Position numbers and translations under genes: made by a program. The notes below the pieces were generated by a model. It worked only from the letters and a program-made list of their open reading frames with translations, was not told where the DNA came from and ran no database searches. From Peptoniphilus duerdenii ATCC BAA-1640 (GTDB lineage Bacteria > Bacillota > Clostridia > Tissierellales > Peptoniphilaceae), in the NCBI RefSeq assembly GCF_000146345.1, contig NZ_GL397071.1, forward strand, positions 618,894-682,893: 64,000 bases of DNA, read 5' to 3'. Within the stretch, counting starts at the first letter, position 1. The number at the start of each line of letters is the position of its first letter. Positions 27,232-35,489 of the stretch are shown here, in pieces.

Positions 27232-27697
27232 AGTTGGTGTTTTGTGGCCTTTGTATTAGATGATAAGTGTTTGATTTTAAAATGATCTTAAGTCTAACAG
27301 AATAATTTAGGAGAGATTTCACATTAATAAATGGGGAAACTGTTGTAATTATAATTAGTAAGTATGCATAAAAATGCTTCGTAATGAAGATTTAGAAACA
27401 TCAAGAATAAAATTAAAAGAGTATTATAAAACACATATCCGGGAGAAGATGTGCCAATATAAACTTTGGAAATAATAAAATAGTTAAATTAAAAGCGTGG
27501 ATTCCCCTGTTATTCCAACAAAAAGATAGGATGGAAGTGATATAATTACTTTAAGAAGCATAAGGGGGAGATTATGAAAAATTAGAACAAATAAGACAAA
27601 AGAATTTAAAGAAACACTAAAAATAATGAGAAAAAATAAAAATTGAACGGGACGGAGTAACCCATGACTACACCAAAAACAAGGAGTAATTAGCAAA
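27232..27697. other. Gap without an intact gene
   Basis: AT-rich DNA with many stops in all frames. Short open pieces (for example near 27575-27660) may be further decayed coding sequence upstream of the HsdS relic, but I cannot assign them. Confidence 0.4.
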
Positions 27698-27818
27698 GAA
27701 ATAATAAGCAATCAAACTATTCCTCTCCCACTACTAGCAGAACAAAAAAAGAATAGTCGATAGATTAGAAGAGCTACTACCTCTATGTGACAAACTTATA
27801 AAGAATAAAGAAAAGTAG
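27698..27818 (+). pseudogene. Relic of a type I restriction specificity subunit (HsdS C-terminus)
   Basis: One frame reads GVISKEIISNQTIPLPLLAEQ. After a one-base shift in the A-run at about 27744-27750 it continues KRIVDRLEELLPLCDKLIKN to a stop at 27816-27818. IPLPxLAEQKRIVxRLEELLPLCDKL is the hallmark C-terminal hinge and helix of HsdS proteins. No hsdM, hsdR or rest of hsdS is in the window. It is the stub of a lost restriction locus. Confidence 0.7.
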
Positions 27819-27855
27819 AGAGCTCATATATATAAATTAAGCAATTATTTCCACA

Positions 27856-27887
27856 GGCTTTTAGGATAGAATCCTAGAAGCCTTTTT
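27856..27887 (+). terminator. Terminator after the HsdS relic
   Basis: GGCTTTTAGGAT and ATCCTAGAAGCC form a stem with an AGA loop, followed by TTTTTA. It probably served the lost upstream operon. Confidence 0.7.
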
Positions 27888-28068
27888 ATATTCTCATTCT
27901 ATGAAAATCATTTATAAAATGCTAATTTAGTTGTTATTACAACGTAGCTTTTGTCTTTATTGTAGTATAATTGAAATATAAAATCAATTAGTAGAATTTA
28001 TGCTTTGATTCTATTTTGAGTAAAAATAGATGTCTTAGTTTGCTATGATTCTTGAAAGGGATGTTGAT

Positions 28069-28659
28069 ATGGTGTTTGAAAAAAACAATGACACACAAAA
28101 AATAAAAAAGGATTTGAGAAAAAAGATGCTGTCCAAAGCCCTTGCACTTCCGGAGGTTTACAAAAGTGATGCAGACGCACGCATTACTCAGTTGCTCTTA
28201 GGACTTCCTGAATATAAAGATGCGAATACTATTTTCTGTTTTGTTGGAGTGGAGCATGAGATCAACACGAGACCTTTTCTTGATCAAGTACTTGCAGATG
28301 GCAAGAGGCTTGCGGTTCCGCTCTGTGTTGGAAAAGCAGTTATGGAAGCGAGAAGAATTTTTTCCCTTGATGAATTAAAACGCGGATACTACGGTCTCTA
28401 TGAGCCGGATAAGTCTTCGGAGCTTGTTCCTATGGATGAGGTTGAGTTTGCTGTCATTCCTTGTCTTACAACAGATCATAAGGGCAATCGTCTCGGTCAT
28501 GGCGGTGGGTTTTACGACACTCTTTTCAATAAATATAATAATGTGCCGGCTGCTATTGTTTGCAGAGAGCGCATGTGTGGCAAAGTGCCGACAGAACCAT
28601 TCGATCACAGGTTTTCTATAACTGTTACAGAAGATGGCGTATTTCGAAATAATAATTAA
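28069..28659 (+). CDS. 5-formyltetrahydrofolate cyclo-ligase
   Basis: This enzyme turns 5-formyl-THF into 5,10-methenyl-THF with ATP, keeping the folate one-carbon pool open. The 196-residue length is normal. The N-terminal basic helix is KKDLRKKMLSKALAL, and the nucleotide-binding loop is LGHGGGFYDTLF, the family signature. The ATG at 28069 follows GAAAGGG by 8 bases and is preferred to the ATG at 28045. The gene is richer in GC than its AT-rich surroundings. A divergent, internally deleted copy of the promoter and 3' end lies at 30567-30835. Confidence 0.9.
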   Translation: MVFEKNNDTQKIKKDLRKKMLSKALALPEVYKSDADARITQLLLGLPEYKDANTIFCFVGVEHEINTRPFLDQVLADGKRLAVPLCVGKAVMEARRIFSLDELKRGYYGLYEPDKSSELVPMDEVEFAVIPCLTTDHKGNRLGHGGGFYDTLFNKYNNVPAAIVCRERMCGKVPTEPFDHRFSITVTEDGVFRNNN

Positions 28660-28732
28660 ATTAAATTTTGTATGAATCGTGGAAAGAGTAAAAGTAAAAT
28701 CACTATTACTGACAAAAAAAGGATGTGATTAA

Positions 28733-29386
28733 ATGAAAGAAAAAATAGGTGAAGTCTTTTCCATAGGAAGGGATAATCCGTCGGTTCCTGGATGTACCAT
28801 ATCAAAAGAAATCTATGGTGGAGAAAGCTCCATTACGTATTTTTCACTGGCTAAGAATACGGACATAAGCGCGGAGATTTATCCTTACCACAAACTGATA
28901 ATCGTTGCAGAGGGCAGCTTGGAGGTTTATGGAAAAGATAATTTCTTGCAAAAATTGCAAGTAGGAGATAGTATCTTAACGCTGACGAACACCCCTATGG
29001 GGATGAGAACTGCAGAAGGCAGTGTGTATACAGAAGCATCTGTAAGAAAGGAGAGTATTATGAACGAAAAAATTAAGGCAGGAGAAGTTTTTAAATTGAA
29101 AGACCTTGTTCCTTATGGAGAAGGCAAGATCGTCAATATGGATGTGGTGCATAATGACAAGATGAAATTCGTCGTTATGGCATTTGATGAAGGCACAGGG
29201 CTTTCGGAACATGCCGCTCCTGGCGAGGCAATCATCTTCGCTTTGGACGGCGAGGCTGTCATAAGCTATGAGGGTAAGGACCATGTAGTCTGTGCCGGTG
29301 AAAATTTCCACTTTGCGAAGGGTGGTCTCCATTCTGTAAAGGCTACAAAGAAGTTTAAAATGGCACTTCTTCTTACTTTGGAATAA
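28733..29386 (+). CDS. Two-domain cupin protein
   Basis: A 217-residue protein with two cupin beta-barrels. The first has YHKLIIVAEGSLEVYGKD followed by VGDSILT; the second has LSEHAAPGEAIIFALDGEAVISYEG and a late FHFAKGGLHSVKA with histidines suited to metal binding. It has no signal peptide. Bicupins of this kind may be small-molecule isomerases, dioxygenases or sensors; nothing here decides. It is moderately GC-rich like the cyclo-ligase gene 73 bp upstream, hinting at joint acquisition. Confidence 0.8.
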   Translation: MKEKIGEVFSIGRDNPSVPGCTISKEIYGGESSITYFSLAKNTDISAEIYPYHKLIIVAEGSLEVYGKDNFLQKLQVGDSILTLTNTPMGMRTAEGSVYTEASVRKESIMNEKIKAGEVFKLKDLVPYGEGKIVNMDVVHNDKMKFVVMAFDEGTGLSEHAAPGEAIIFALDGEAVISYEGKDHVVCAGENFHFAKGGLHSVKATKKFKMALLLTLE

Positions 29387-29429
29387 AATGATTTAAAGAA
29401 TATTAAAAATATTGGAGGTGGGGATAAAT

Positions 29430-30080
29430 ATGAGAATTATTAAATACAGCAAGTCTGAGGAAGCTTTAAATATAGCTACCCACATCTTAGGATTTATCCT
29501 GAGCCTTATATTTTTCCTACCGGTAGTCCTTGAAGCCTATCGGGGCAAAGATATGATTGGATTTTTGGCGTGGTTAATCTATTTTATAGCCATAGCCATC
29601 ATGTTTTTATCATCAAGCCTCTACCATTCTATGAAAAATCCACTAGCAAGGACGGTCTTTAGGGCAATCGATCATGGGGTGATCTATCTTACCATCGCAG
29701 GTTCCTATACTCCAATTATCTTAATCGGTCTAAAGTCTACTTTTGCCATAGTTATATTTGTTCTAATTTGGATCTTGGCACTATCGGGCATAGTGATGAA
29801 CATAATTGCATTTACTACAGGTAAAGAAGATAAGATAAATCGGGCTTCTATGATTATATACATGGCAATGGGATGGATATCCATTCTTCTTATATATGAG
29901 ATTTATAAGTATATTGGCATGAGCTATATTATATTTTTGTTACTTGGCGGGCTTTTCTATACCATAGGAGCGGTTTTTTATTCAATAAAGAAAATCCCAT
30001 ACAATCACGCCATCTGGCATATATTTATACTTGTGGCAGCCTTTGTAATGTTTTATGGCAACTATAAATTTTTAGGATAA
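29430..30080 (+). CDS. Hemolysin III / PAQR-family membrane protein
   Basis: A 216-residue membrane protein with seven hydrophobic segments. Family marks include SSSLYHS after the second helix, FRAIDHGVIYLTIAGSYTP, and a final HAIWHIFIL with the paired histidines of the PAQR/HlyIII metal site. Family members are implicated in membrane lipid homeostasis; hemolysis is a historical name. I chose the ATG at 29430, with GGAGGTGGGG ahead, over the TTG at 29412, which lies inside the ribosome site region. Confidence 0.9.
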   Translation: MRIIKYSKSEEALNIATHILGFILSLIFFLPVVLEAYRGKDMIGFLAWLIYFIAIAIMFLSSSLYHSMKNPLARTVFRAIDHGVIYLTIAGSYTPIILIGLKSTFAIVIFVLIWILALSGIVMNIIAFTTGKEDKINRASMIIYMAMGWISILLIYEIYKYIGMSYIIFLLLGGLFYTIGAVFYSIKKIPYNHAIWHIFILVAAFVMFYGNYKFLG

Positions 30081-30095
30081 TTTTGAAAAAATAAG

Positions 30096-30132
30096 CAAAA
30101 ATCAGCAGTCGAGCAAATGACTGCTGATTTTT
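30096..30132. terminator. Bidirectional terminator between HlyIII-like and DUF488 genes
   Basis: AAAATCAGCAGTC and GACTGCTGATTTT form a 13-bp stem around GAGCAAAT, with A and T runs on opposite sides, serving the convergent genes on both strands. Confidence 0.9.
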
Positions 30133-30140
30133 TATAATTT

Positions 30141-30497
30141 CTATTCATCCAACCAATCTTTTAAAACAACGGCATTGTTATATTTTTCGTCTTTTGCGGC
30201 ATAGAGCAGGGTCACATTTAAATCCTTTATCTTTTGTAAGTAAAGATCCTTAAACTTTTGCGACTGTGGATTGCTATTTAGTTCATTTGTGTAAAGTTCT
30301 TTAAACTCATCATATTTTTCAGGATCATGAGAAAACCACTTTCGAAGTTCATTCGATGGAGCGATTTCCTTTGCCCATAAATTGATATCAGCTTTTTCTT
30401 TTTTTATTCCTCGCGGCCAAAGTCTGTCTACAAGAATACGAAACCCGTCAGTTTCTGCTGGAGTTTCATAGATTCTCTTACAACATAATTTATTCAT
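30141..30497 (-). CDS. DUF488-family protein (YeaO-like)
   Basis: A 118-residue single-domain protein with the DUF488 core [39 protein letters not shown] and [21 protein letters not shown]. The function of the family is unknown. AGGAGGC precedes the start on the minus strand. It is monocistronic and ends at the shared terminator. Confidence 0.9.
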   Translation of the reverse strand: MNKLCCKRIYETPAETDGFRILVDRLWPRGIKKEKADINLWAKEIAPSNELRKWFSHDPEKYDEFKELYTNELNSNPQSQKFKDLYLQKIKDLNVTLLYAAKDEKYNNAVVLKDWLDE

Positions 30498-30566
30498 AAT
30501 ATGCCTCCTTAAAAAGAAAATTGTAAAAGTTTCTAATAGGATATTGAAACAACATAAAGATTGATT

Positions 30567-30835
30567 TTATTGTAGTATAATCAAAATTTAAAATCAATCG
30601 GCTCAATAATTATAATAATTTGCCATTTGGGATTATTTGTAGAGAGCTCATGTGTGGCGAAGTGCCGACGGAACTCTTTGATCACAGGTTTTCGATTGAC
30701 GAGGATACGGACGATAAGTTGATGGTCGAAACTAATTTGTGTTTTCAAAAGAATTATAATATGAGCGAATTCTTTAAAAAATTAAAAGTAGAACTTAATT
30801 TAAGATCTGTTAAATTGACAGATGGAAATGAATAG
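30567..30835 (+). pseudogene. Internally deleted copy of the 5-formyl-THF cyclo-ligase locus
   Basis: Bases 30567-30603 resemble the promoter region near 27956-27992 upstream of the intact gene (TTTATTGTAGTATAAT and TAAAATCAAT are shared). The next part jumps straight to the C-terminal coding end, reading IICRELMCGEVPTELFDHRFS against IVCRERMCGKVPTEPFDHRFS. About 500 bp of the gene body is missing. After this the frame continues for 45 unrelated residues to 30835. Whether a short product is made is unknown; it lacks the ATP-binding loop. Confidence 0.7.
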
Positions 30836-30980
30836 GCGAAAATATTAACAAATGTGCGAGAGAGAAATCTTTCGCTTTTTTTGACCTTGAGAGAAAAAAG
30901 AATTATTGATAATATTGTTTTAGATATTGCGTTAGATGGTACTTAAGCTTCAATTAGAAAATATATTTATGGAGAGTTGT

Positions 30981-31892
30981 ATGAACTGGATAAATAGTTT
31001 TGAAATCATATGTTATTTTATAGTTGCTATATTACTTATAGATATTTTAAAAAATAAAAATTATAGAGAGCTGGGACTTTTGATTTCGGGGGCAATTGCT
31101 GGGTTCTCTTTAGAACTACTGTCGGTTAGGCTTACGGACATCTACCATTACAGCAACGATTTCTACATAAGTATCGGCTTTGTACCATACCAATTTCCAT
31201 TTTTCGGCGGACTTATGTGGGGAGGAATAACCGTGTGCGCACTTCGAATAGCGAAGAAGTTTTCTCTAACAAAGATTATGACAGCACTACTAAGTGGATG
31301 GCTCATAGTTAGCATGGATTTTCTCCTCGATGTGGTTGCCATCAGGCTAGATGGAGGATTCTGGGTGTGGGACGGTCGTCCAATTAATCTAGATATCAAT
31401 CATCACATGTTTATGAGCGTAATCTGGGTAAACTTTCTCGGATACATGTTTGAAGTTCCGTCAATCGTGTATATGACATTAAAGAGTTGGGAAAAAGGTA
31501 TCGATGAAAAATTAAATCTAATGAGATCAATGCTCATTGGAATAGGCGGAGTAGCTTTCGTAGGAATTTGTAGCTTTATATCACTATATTTAAACAAAAT
31601 AACCGATGAATGGTTCGTGGTCTTAGCATTTCTTGCCATATGGATATTCGTTTTAATAAAACTTATAAGAGAAATTCTAGCACAGAGAAAAAATTTAACC
31701 TTTGGAAATAAAAAGGATTGGACGAGCATTATATTTTGGTTAAGTATCTACGCCTACTGCATCGGCGGACTTATAAAACTTGAAATCATACAAGCAGTTC
31801 CTGTTTATGGAATCTTTGCACTTATGCTATTTATAATGACGCTTCTGCTGGTGTTGGTAGATGTGAAAGAATCAGATGATTTTAGAAAGTAG
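30981..31892 (+). CDS. Multispanning membrane protein, function unknown
   Basis: I do not recognise the family. The 303-residue protein has about eight hydrophobic segments, beginning FEIICYFIVAILLIDIL, with a conserved-looking loop YQFPFFGGLMWGG and a Trp/Asp-rich stretch GGFWVWDGRPINLDINHH between helices. The ATG at 30981, after GGAGAG, starts just before the first helix; earlier in-frame ATGs at 30936 and 30969 have poorer sites. It is 10 bp before a GNAT gene and probably co-transcribed. Confidence 0.7.
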   Translation: MNWINSFEIICYFIVAILLIDILKNKNYRELGLLISGAIAGFSLELLSVRLTDIYHYSNDFYISIGFVPYQFPFFGGLMWGGITVCALRIAKKFSLTKIMTALLSGWLIVSMDFLLDVVAIRLDGGFWVWDGRPINLDINHHMFMSVIWVNFLGYMFEVPSIVYMTLKSWEKGIDEKLNLMRSMLIGIGGVAFVGICSFISLYLNKITDEWFVVLAFLAIWIFVLIKLIREILAQRKNLTFGNKKDWTSIIFWLSIYAYCIGGLIKLEIIQAVPVYGIFALMLFIMTLLLVLVDVKESDDFRK

Positions 31893-31901
31893 GGAATTGC
31901 A

Positions 31902-32372
31902 ATGAATATAAAATTAAAAGAGATTTTAGATAAAAAAGAAAAGGAAAAAATAGCAAGAGAGATCCTGACAGACCTACCAGAATGGTTCGGTCTGCCAGAG
32001 AGCACAGAAGACTATATAAATGAATCCGAGTCGAAACCGTTCATCGCTTCCTTTGTAGACGATGAGGCGGTAGGTTTCATCGTACTAAACGAAACGAGTA
32101 GGGACTGCGCCGAGATATTTGTCATGGGAATAAGGAAAGAATTCCACGGGATGGGCATCGGAAAGAAGCTGAACGAAGAATACGAATCAATGGCGAAGAA
32201 ACTCGGCTACACATATTCACAAGTAAAGACTGTAGAGAAAGGACACTATGAAGAATATGACATCACCAATAGTTTCTACGTTGCGGTGGGCTACAAAGAA
32301 TTGGAATGCTTTAAGACACTATGGGATGAATGGAATCCATGCCAAGTATATGTAAAATATTTGGGTGAGTAA
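31902..32372 (+). CDS. GNAT-family N-acetyltransferase
   Basis: A 156-residue GNAT with the acetyl-CoA loop GIRKEFHGMGIGKKLNEEY and a C-terminal strand region SFYVAVGYKELECFKTLWDEWNPCQVY. This pattern is common among small-molecule acetyltransferases of Firmicutes. The substrate is unknown. It follows the membrane protein gene by 10 bp with an AGGGAAT site. Confidence 0.87.
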   Translation: MNIKLKEILDKKEKEKIAREILTDLPEWFGLPESTEDYINESESKPFIASFVDDEAVGFIVLNETSRDCAEIFVMGIRKEFHGMGIGKKLNEEYESMAKKLGYTYSQVKTVEKGHYEEYDITNSFYVAVGYKELECFKTLWDEWNPCQVYVKYLGE

Positions 32373-32396
32373 AATTATTTTATTGATTAGAATTAG

Positions 32397-32675
32397 ACTT
32401 TTATAAGAAATTTAAATTATGACACCCAAAATGACGGTCAAAATGACGGTCAAAATGACGGTCAAAGTGTCAGTCAAAAATTAAAACCAAATGATAGGCG
32501 TAAACAAATAGTAAAAATTATTGAAACAAATTCTAAAATAACTGCCAATGATTTATCAAAATATTTTAAAGTTTCTGAAAGGACTATTGAAAGGGATTTA
32601 AAAGTTCTTACAGATGAAAAAATAATAGAGTATGTAGGTAGTGCCAAGAATGGATATTGGAAAGTAAAAGAATAA
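32397..32675 (+). pseudogene. 3' relic of a winged-helix ATPase/regulator gene
   Basis: The open frame has no start and begins after stops. It reads NDGQ repeats, then a complete winged-helix: KPNDRRKQIVKIIETNSKITANDLSKYF and VSERTIERDLKVLTDEKIIEYVG, ending KNGYWKVKE. Such a tail is typical of AlbA_2-domain (divergent AAA-4) putative regulators. Its last 100 bp and terminator are repeated almost exactly at 34560-34723. Confidence 0.65.
32427..32474 (+). repeat. Four tandem 12-bp units encoding Gln-Asn-Asp-Gly
   Basis: CAAAATGACGGT occurs three times in a row and a fourth, diverged unit (CAAAGTGTCAGT) follows. Each unit is four codons, so copy-number change keeps the frame. It forms the linker before the winged helix of the relic. 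Confidence 0.8.
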
Positions 32676-32739
32676 AAATAAAGGTCTAATATTAATAGAA
32701 AAATCTAGGAGAGGGCGACCTCTCTTTTTTAATATTAAA
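32576..32739 (+). repeat. 164-bp direct repeat, left copy (winged-helix gene end plus terminator)
   Basis: The repeat matches 34560-34723 over its whole length with about four substitutions. It contains the final helix-turn-helix codons, the stop, and a terminator hairpin GAGAGG-GCGA-CCTCTC followed by six Ts. Together the two copies bracket the MATE gene. Confidence 0.9.
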
Positions 32740-32813
32740 CTTGCTTATGTGCTGAATAAAATTTAGTGCAGTATGCTATAATTAAGCTAATATTAACAAT
32801 AAAGGAAGTTTAT

Positions 32814-34151
32814 ATGAATCATTACCTTACTGATGAAAAGCCTAGTAAGGCGATTATTAAATTCGCCCTGCCTATGATTATCGGTTCACTTTTCCAACAG
32901 GTATATACTTTAGTAGATTCTGCTGTCGTTGGTAAATACGTTGGCGAAGCAGCACTTGCTTCTATTGGAGCAAGCTTTGCCCTAACTACCATTTTTATTT
33001 GTATAGCAGTAGGAGGTGGGGCAGGAGCTTCAGTTCTTATAGCAAGATATTTTGGATCAAGAGATTATAAAAGAATGAAAAGTTCTATTTATACATCCAT
33101 GATAGGATTTTTATTCCTATCCTTAGCTCTTTCGATATTTGGACTAATATTTTCTGAAAAATTAATGGCTATCTTAAATACTCCTGCAGATATTATGGAT
33201 ATGTCGATTCTTTATTTAGACATTTATTTTTATGGCTTGCCATTTTTGTTTATGTATAATATTATATCAGCCCTCTATCAGGCTCTTGGAGAATCAAAAA
33301 TCCCCCTATACTTTTTGATATTTTCATCAGTATTGAATGTGATTTTGGATATTTACATGGTTAAAGACTTAGGATACGGTATTAAGGGAGCAGCTTACGC
33401 CACCCTCCTAGCCCAAGGTTTGTCAGCTATTTTTTCTTTTGCAATTTTTATAAGGCACTTGAGGAAATTTGATGTGGAAATTGACAGGTTTTTTGACCTT
33501 AAGGAGCTTAAACTTGTCACAAATCTTGCCCTTCCATCAATTTTACAACAATCAACCATTACTATCGGTCAGCTTCTCGTTCAATCAGTTGTAAATTCTT
33601 TCGGTGTAGAAATATTGGCAGGCTTTTCTGCAGCAATGAGGGTTGAAAGCCTAATTATAGTTCCAATAACAAGCCTTGGCAACGCAGTTTCTTCTTACAC
33701 TTCTCAAAATGTTGGAGCGAGAAAACTAGAAAGGATAGGCAAAGGACTAAGAGCATCCTTAAGCTTAACCATTTGTTATTGCCTCTTAGTTTTAATAATA
33801 CTAAGAATAAATTATTCTGCCATAACGGCTTTTTTTATGAATGAAAACTCTTCAGCTCTTGCCATAAACACAGCCAATGCCTATCTAAAATTCATCGTTT
33901 TTTTCTTTATCCTAGTAGGAAGCAAGCACTGTGTTGATGGATCTTTAAGGGGAATGGGAGATGTAAGAGTCTTCACCCTAGCAAATCTCATAAATCTTTT
34001 TGTAAGGGTATCTTTATCTATGACCCTTGCCTATAAAATAGGAGTAGAGATGGTCTGGTACGCAGTTCCCTTAGGTTGGTTAGTTAACCTCATAATTTCA
34101 TCCATCTATTACGAAATAATTAAAAAAGATGATTTTAGCTTAAAGTTTTAG
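32814..34151 (+). CDS. MATE-family efflux transporter
   Basis: A 445-residue, twelve-helix MATE protein with two homologous halves. The first half begins PSKAIIKFALPMIIGSLFQQVYTLVDSAVVG, a clear MATE N-terminal signature. The second half has LALPSILQQSTITIGQLLVQSVVNSFG. It exports cationic drugs or metabolites using a Na+ or H+ gradient; the substrate is unknown. The ATG at 32814 follows AAAGGAAG. It is monocistronic and enclosed by 164-bp direct repeats, so it could be lost by homologous recombination. Confidence 0.93.
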   Translation: MNHYLTDEKPSKAIIKFALPMIIGSLFQQVYTLVDSAVVGKYVGEAALASIGASFALTTIFICIAVGGGAGASVLIARYFGSRDYKRMKSSIYTSMIGFLFLSLALSIFGLIFSEKLMAILNTPADIMDMSILYLDIYFYGLPFLFMYNIISALYQALGESKIPLYFLIFSSVLNVILDIYMVKDLGYGIKGAAYATLLAQGLSAIFSFAIFIRHLRKFDVEIDRFFDLKELKLVTNLALPSILQQSTITIGQLLVQSVVNSFGVEILAGFSAAMRVESLIIVPITSLGNAVSSYTSQNVGARKLERIGKGLRASLSLTICYCLLVLIILRINYSAITAFFMNENSSALAINTANAYLKFIVFFFILVGSKHCVDGSLRGMGDVRVFTLANLINLFVRVSLSMTLAYKIGVEMVWYAVPLGWLVNLIISSIYYEIIKKDDFSLKF

Positions 34152-34185
34152 GAGAGTTAAAGAATTTAAGTCTTTAATAAAGGAT

Positions 34186-34237
34186 AAAAAAAGATCTAGT
34201 GCACTGACTAATTAATTGTCATTGTCTAGATCTTTTT
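34186..34237 (+). terminator. Terminator after the MATE gene
   Basis: AAAAAGATCTAG and CTAGATCTTTTT are perfect arms around a 26-base loop, with T-run at the end. It could serve both strands. Confidence 0.75.
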
Positions 34238-34302
34238 CCAATAATTTTTTCCTCGTACTATAATAAAGGCTCAAATTTCTTCGGGCATCAATTATTTTTT
34301 GC

Positions 34303-34425
34303 TTATAGGACAAATTGAGCTATGCACTTAGAAATTTTAGTAATGTCCACATTAGATTTAAAATCGAAGCTTAGTTTACTTCCATCGTTAAAGGCGAGTA
34401 TAAGTTCGCTATCTATATCAAGCAC
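34303..34425 (-). pseudogene. Short minus-strand coding relic
   Basis: A 40-codon open stretch (from GTG at 34425, LDIDSELILAFNDGSKLSF ... ISKCIAQFVL) has protein-like composition but no ribosome site, and a stop just upstream. The parent family is not recognised. It lies in the gap between the MATE terminator and the right 164-bp repeat. Confidence 0.35.
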
Positions 34426-34559
34426 TCCTTTTGATAGATTTTAAAAGATTTTACAAGACAATTAATGTACTTAAGGTATAGTAAAAGAGACAGAAAGACT
34501 AACTATTAAAAGTCAAGATGTGAAACAAAGAAAATATAAGTCATGATATTGATAAAAAA

Positions 34560-34723
34560 TGAAAGGACTATTGAAAGGGATTTAAAAGTTCTTACAGATG
34601 AAAAAATAATAGGGTATGTAGGTAGTGCTAAGAGTGGATATTGGAAAGTAAAAGAATAAAAATAAAAGTCTAATATTAATAGAAAAATCTAGGAGAGGGC
34701 GACCTCTCTTTTTTAATATTAAA
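34560..34723 (+). repeat. 164-bp direct repeat, right copy
   Basis: It holds only the last part of the winged-helix coding sequence (from ERTIERDL) plus the terminator; the N-terminal part of the domain is absent, so this copy cannot encode a working protein. See the left copy at 32576-32739. Confidence 0.9.
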
Positions 34724-34791
34724 AATAAAATTTAAGATTGACTTTAATAAAATTAAAGATTACACTTAATATAATTAAAGTAGGTGATGAA

Positions 34792-35091
34792 ATGGCGATT
34801 GAAATAATTCCAGAATGGATGGCAAATTTAGACGACGAGGATCTATCTTTTATCAAAAATTTTATAATGGCGTCTGGCTCATTAAAAGAGATTGCAAAAC
34901 AGTACGAAGTAACATATCCGACGGTGAGGCTAAGACTCGATAGGCTCATACAGAAGATTAGAATTAGCGAAGACAATGCAAATGAACCTTATATATCGCT
35001 TATTAAAAGGCTTGCTGTAAATGACAAGATTGATTTTGAAACGGCGAAGATATTGGTTTCCGAATATAAAAAGATGAAAGGAGAGGATTAA
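34792..35091 (+). CDS. DUF2089-family helix-turn-helix regulator
   Basis: A 99-residue protein with the DUF2089 pattern PEWMANLDDEDLSFIKNFIMASGSLKEIAKQYEVTYPTVRLRLDRLIQKI, a sigma-region-4-like helix-turn-helix. It lacks the zinc-ribbon part found in longer family members. AGGTGA precedes the ATG at 34792. It shares a stop/start junction (1-bp gap) with a small membrane protein gene, the usual arrangement for this family. It probably regulates its own operon. Confidence 0.85.
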   Translation: MAIEIIPEWMANLDDEDLSFIKNFIMASGSLKEIAKQYEVTYPTVRLRLDRLIQKIRISEDNANEPYISLIKRLAVNDKIDFETAKILVSEYKKMKGED

Positions 35092-35092
35092 A

Positions 35093-35416
35093 ATGAAATT
35101 TACACTTATATTTTTTATAATTTATTTGTTGTTAGGAGCTCTAGTGGTCTACTTACAAATTTATTTTTCTAAGATGAAAAGTAGATGGATGGGACTGATC
35201 TTGCCAGGGCTATCACTTATAGTTTCTATAATTATGGTTTTAAATATCGCAGAACCATCGGCAAATATTAGTACGGCTCAGCGTATAGCAATGGTGCTTT
35301 CCGCATTTATAACGAGTAATATCCCGACGATAATTCTCTTTGCAATTTATGCTGTGGTGAGACAAAAGCTAAAAAGACAGTCAGAAATCGACAAGATGAA
35401 TATCAAGGATTTGTAA
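35093..35416 (+). CDS. Small three-helix membrane protein paired with DUF2089
   Basis: A 107-residue protein with three hydrophobic segments (about 4-25, 33-50, 66-90) and a basic C-terminal tail RQKLKRQSEIDKM. No family is recognised beyond its pairing with the upstream regulator. It begins one base after that gene's stop, within the AAAGGAGAGG ribosome site, so the two are translationally coupled. It may be the membrane partner or target of the regulator. Confidence 0.75.
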   Translation: MKFTLIFFIIYLLLGALVVYLQIYFSKMKSRWMGLILPGLSLIVSIIMVLNIAEPSANISTAQRIAMVLSAFITSNIPTIILFAIYAVVRQKLKRQSEIDKMNIKDL

Positions 35417-35431
35417 AATTAATAGGGATTT

Positions 35432-35466
35432 AAAAACAGTGGACTGAGTAGGTTTACTGTTTTTTT
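35432..35466 (+). terminator. Terminator of the DUF2089 operon
   Basis: AAAAACAGT pairs with ACTGTTTTT around an 17-base loop, with a T-run. Confidence 0.65.
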
Positions 35467-35489
35467 GTTGATTATAAAGAGCAGATTCC

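Noticed and set aside
32427-32474. Tandem 12-bp units considered as a CRISPR-like array
   Set aside because: Units are contiguous with no spacers and lie in frame in a coding relic. No CRISPR array or cas gene is seen anywhere in the window.
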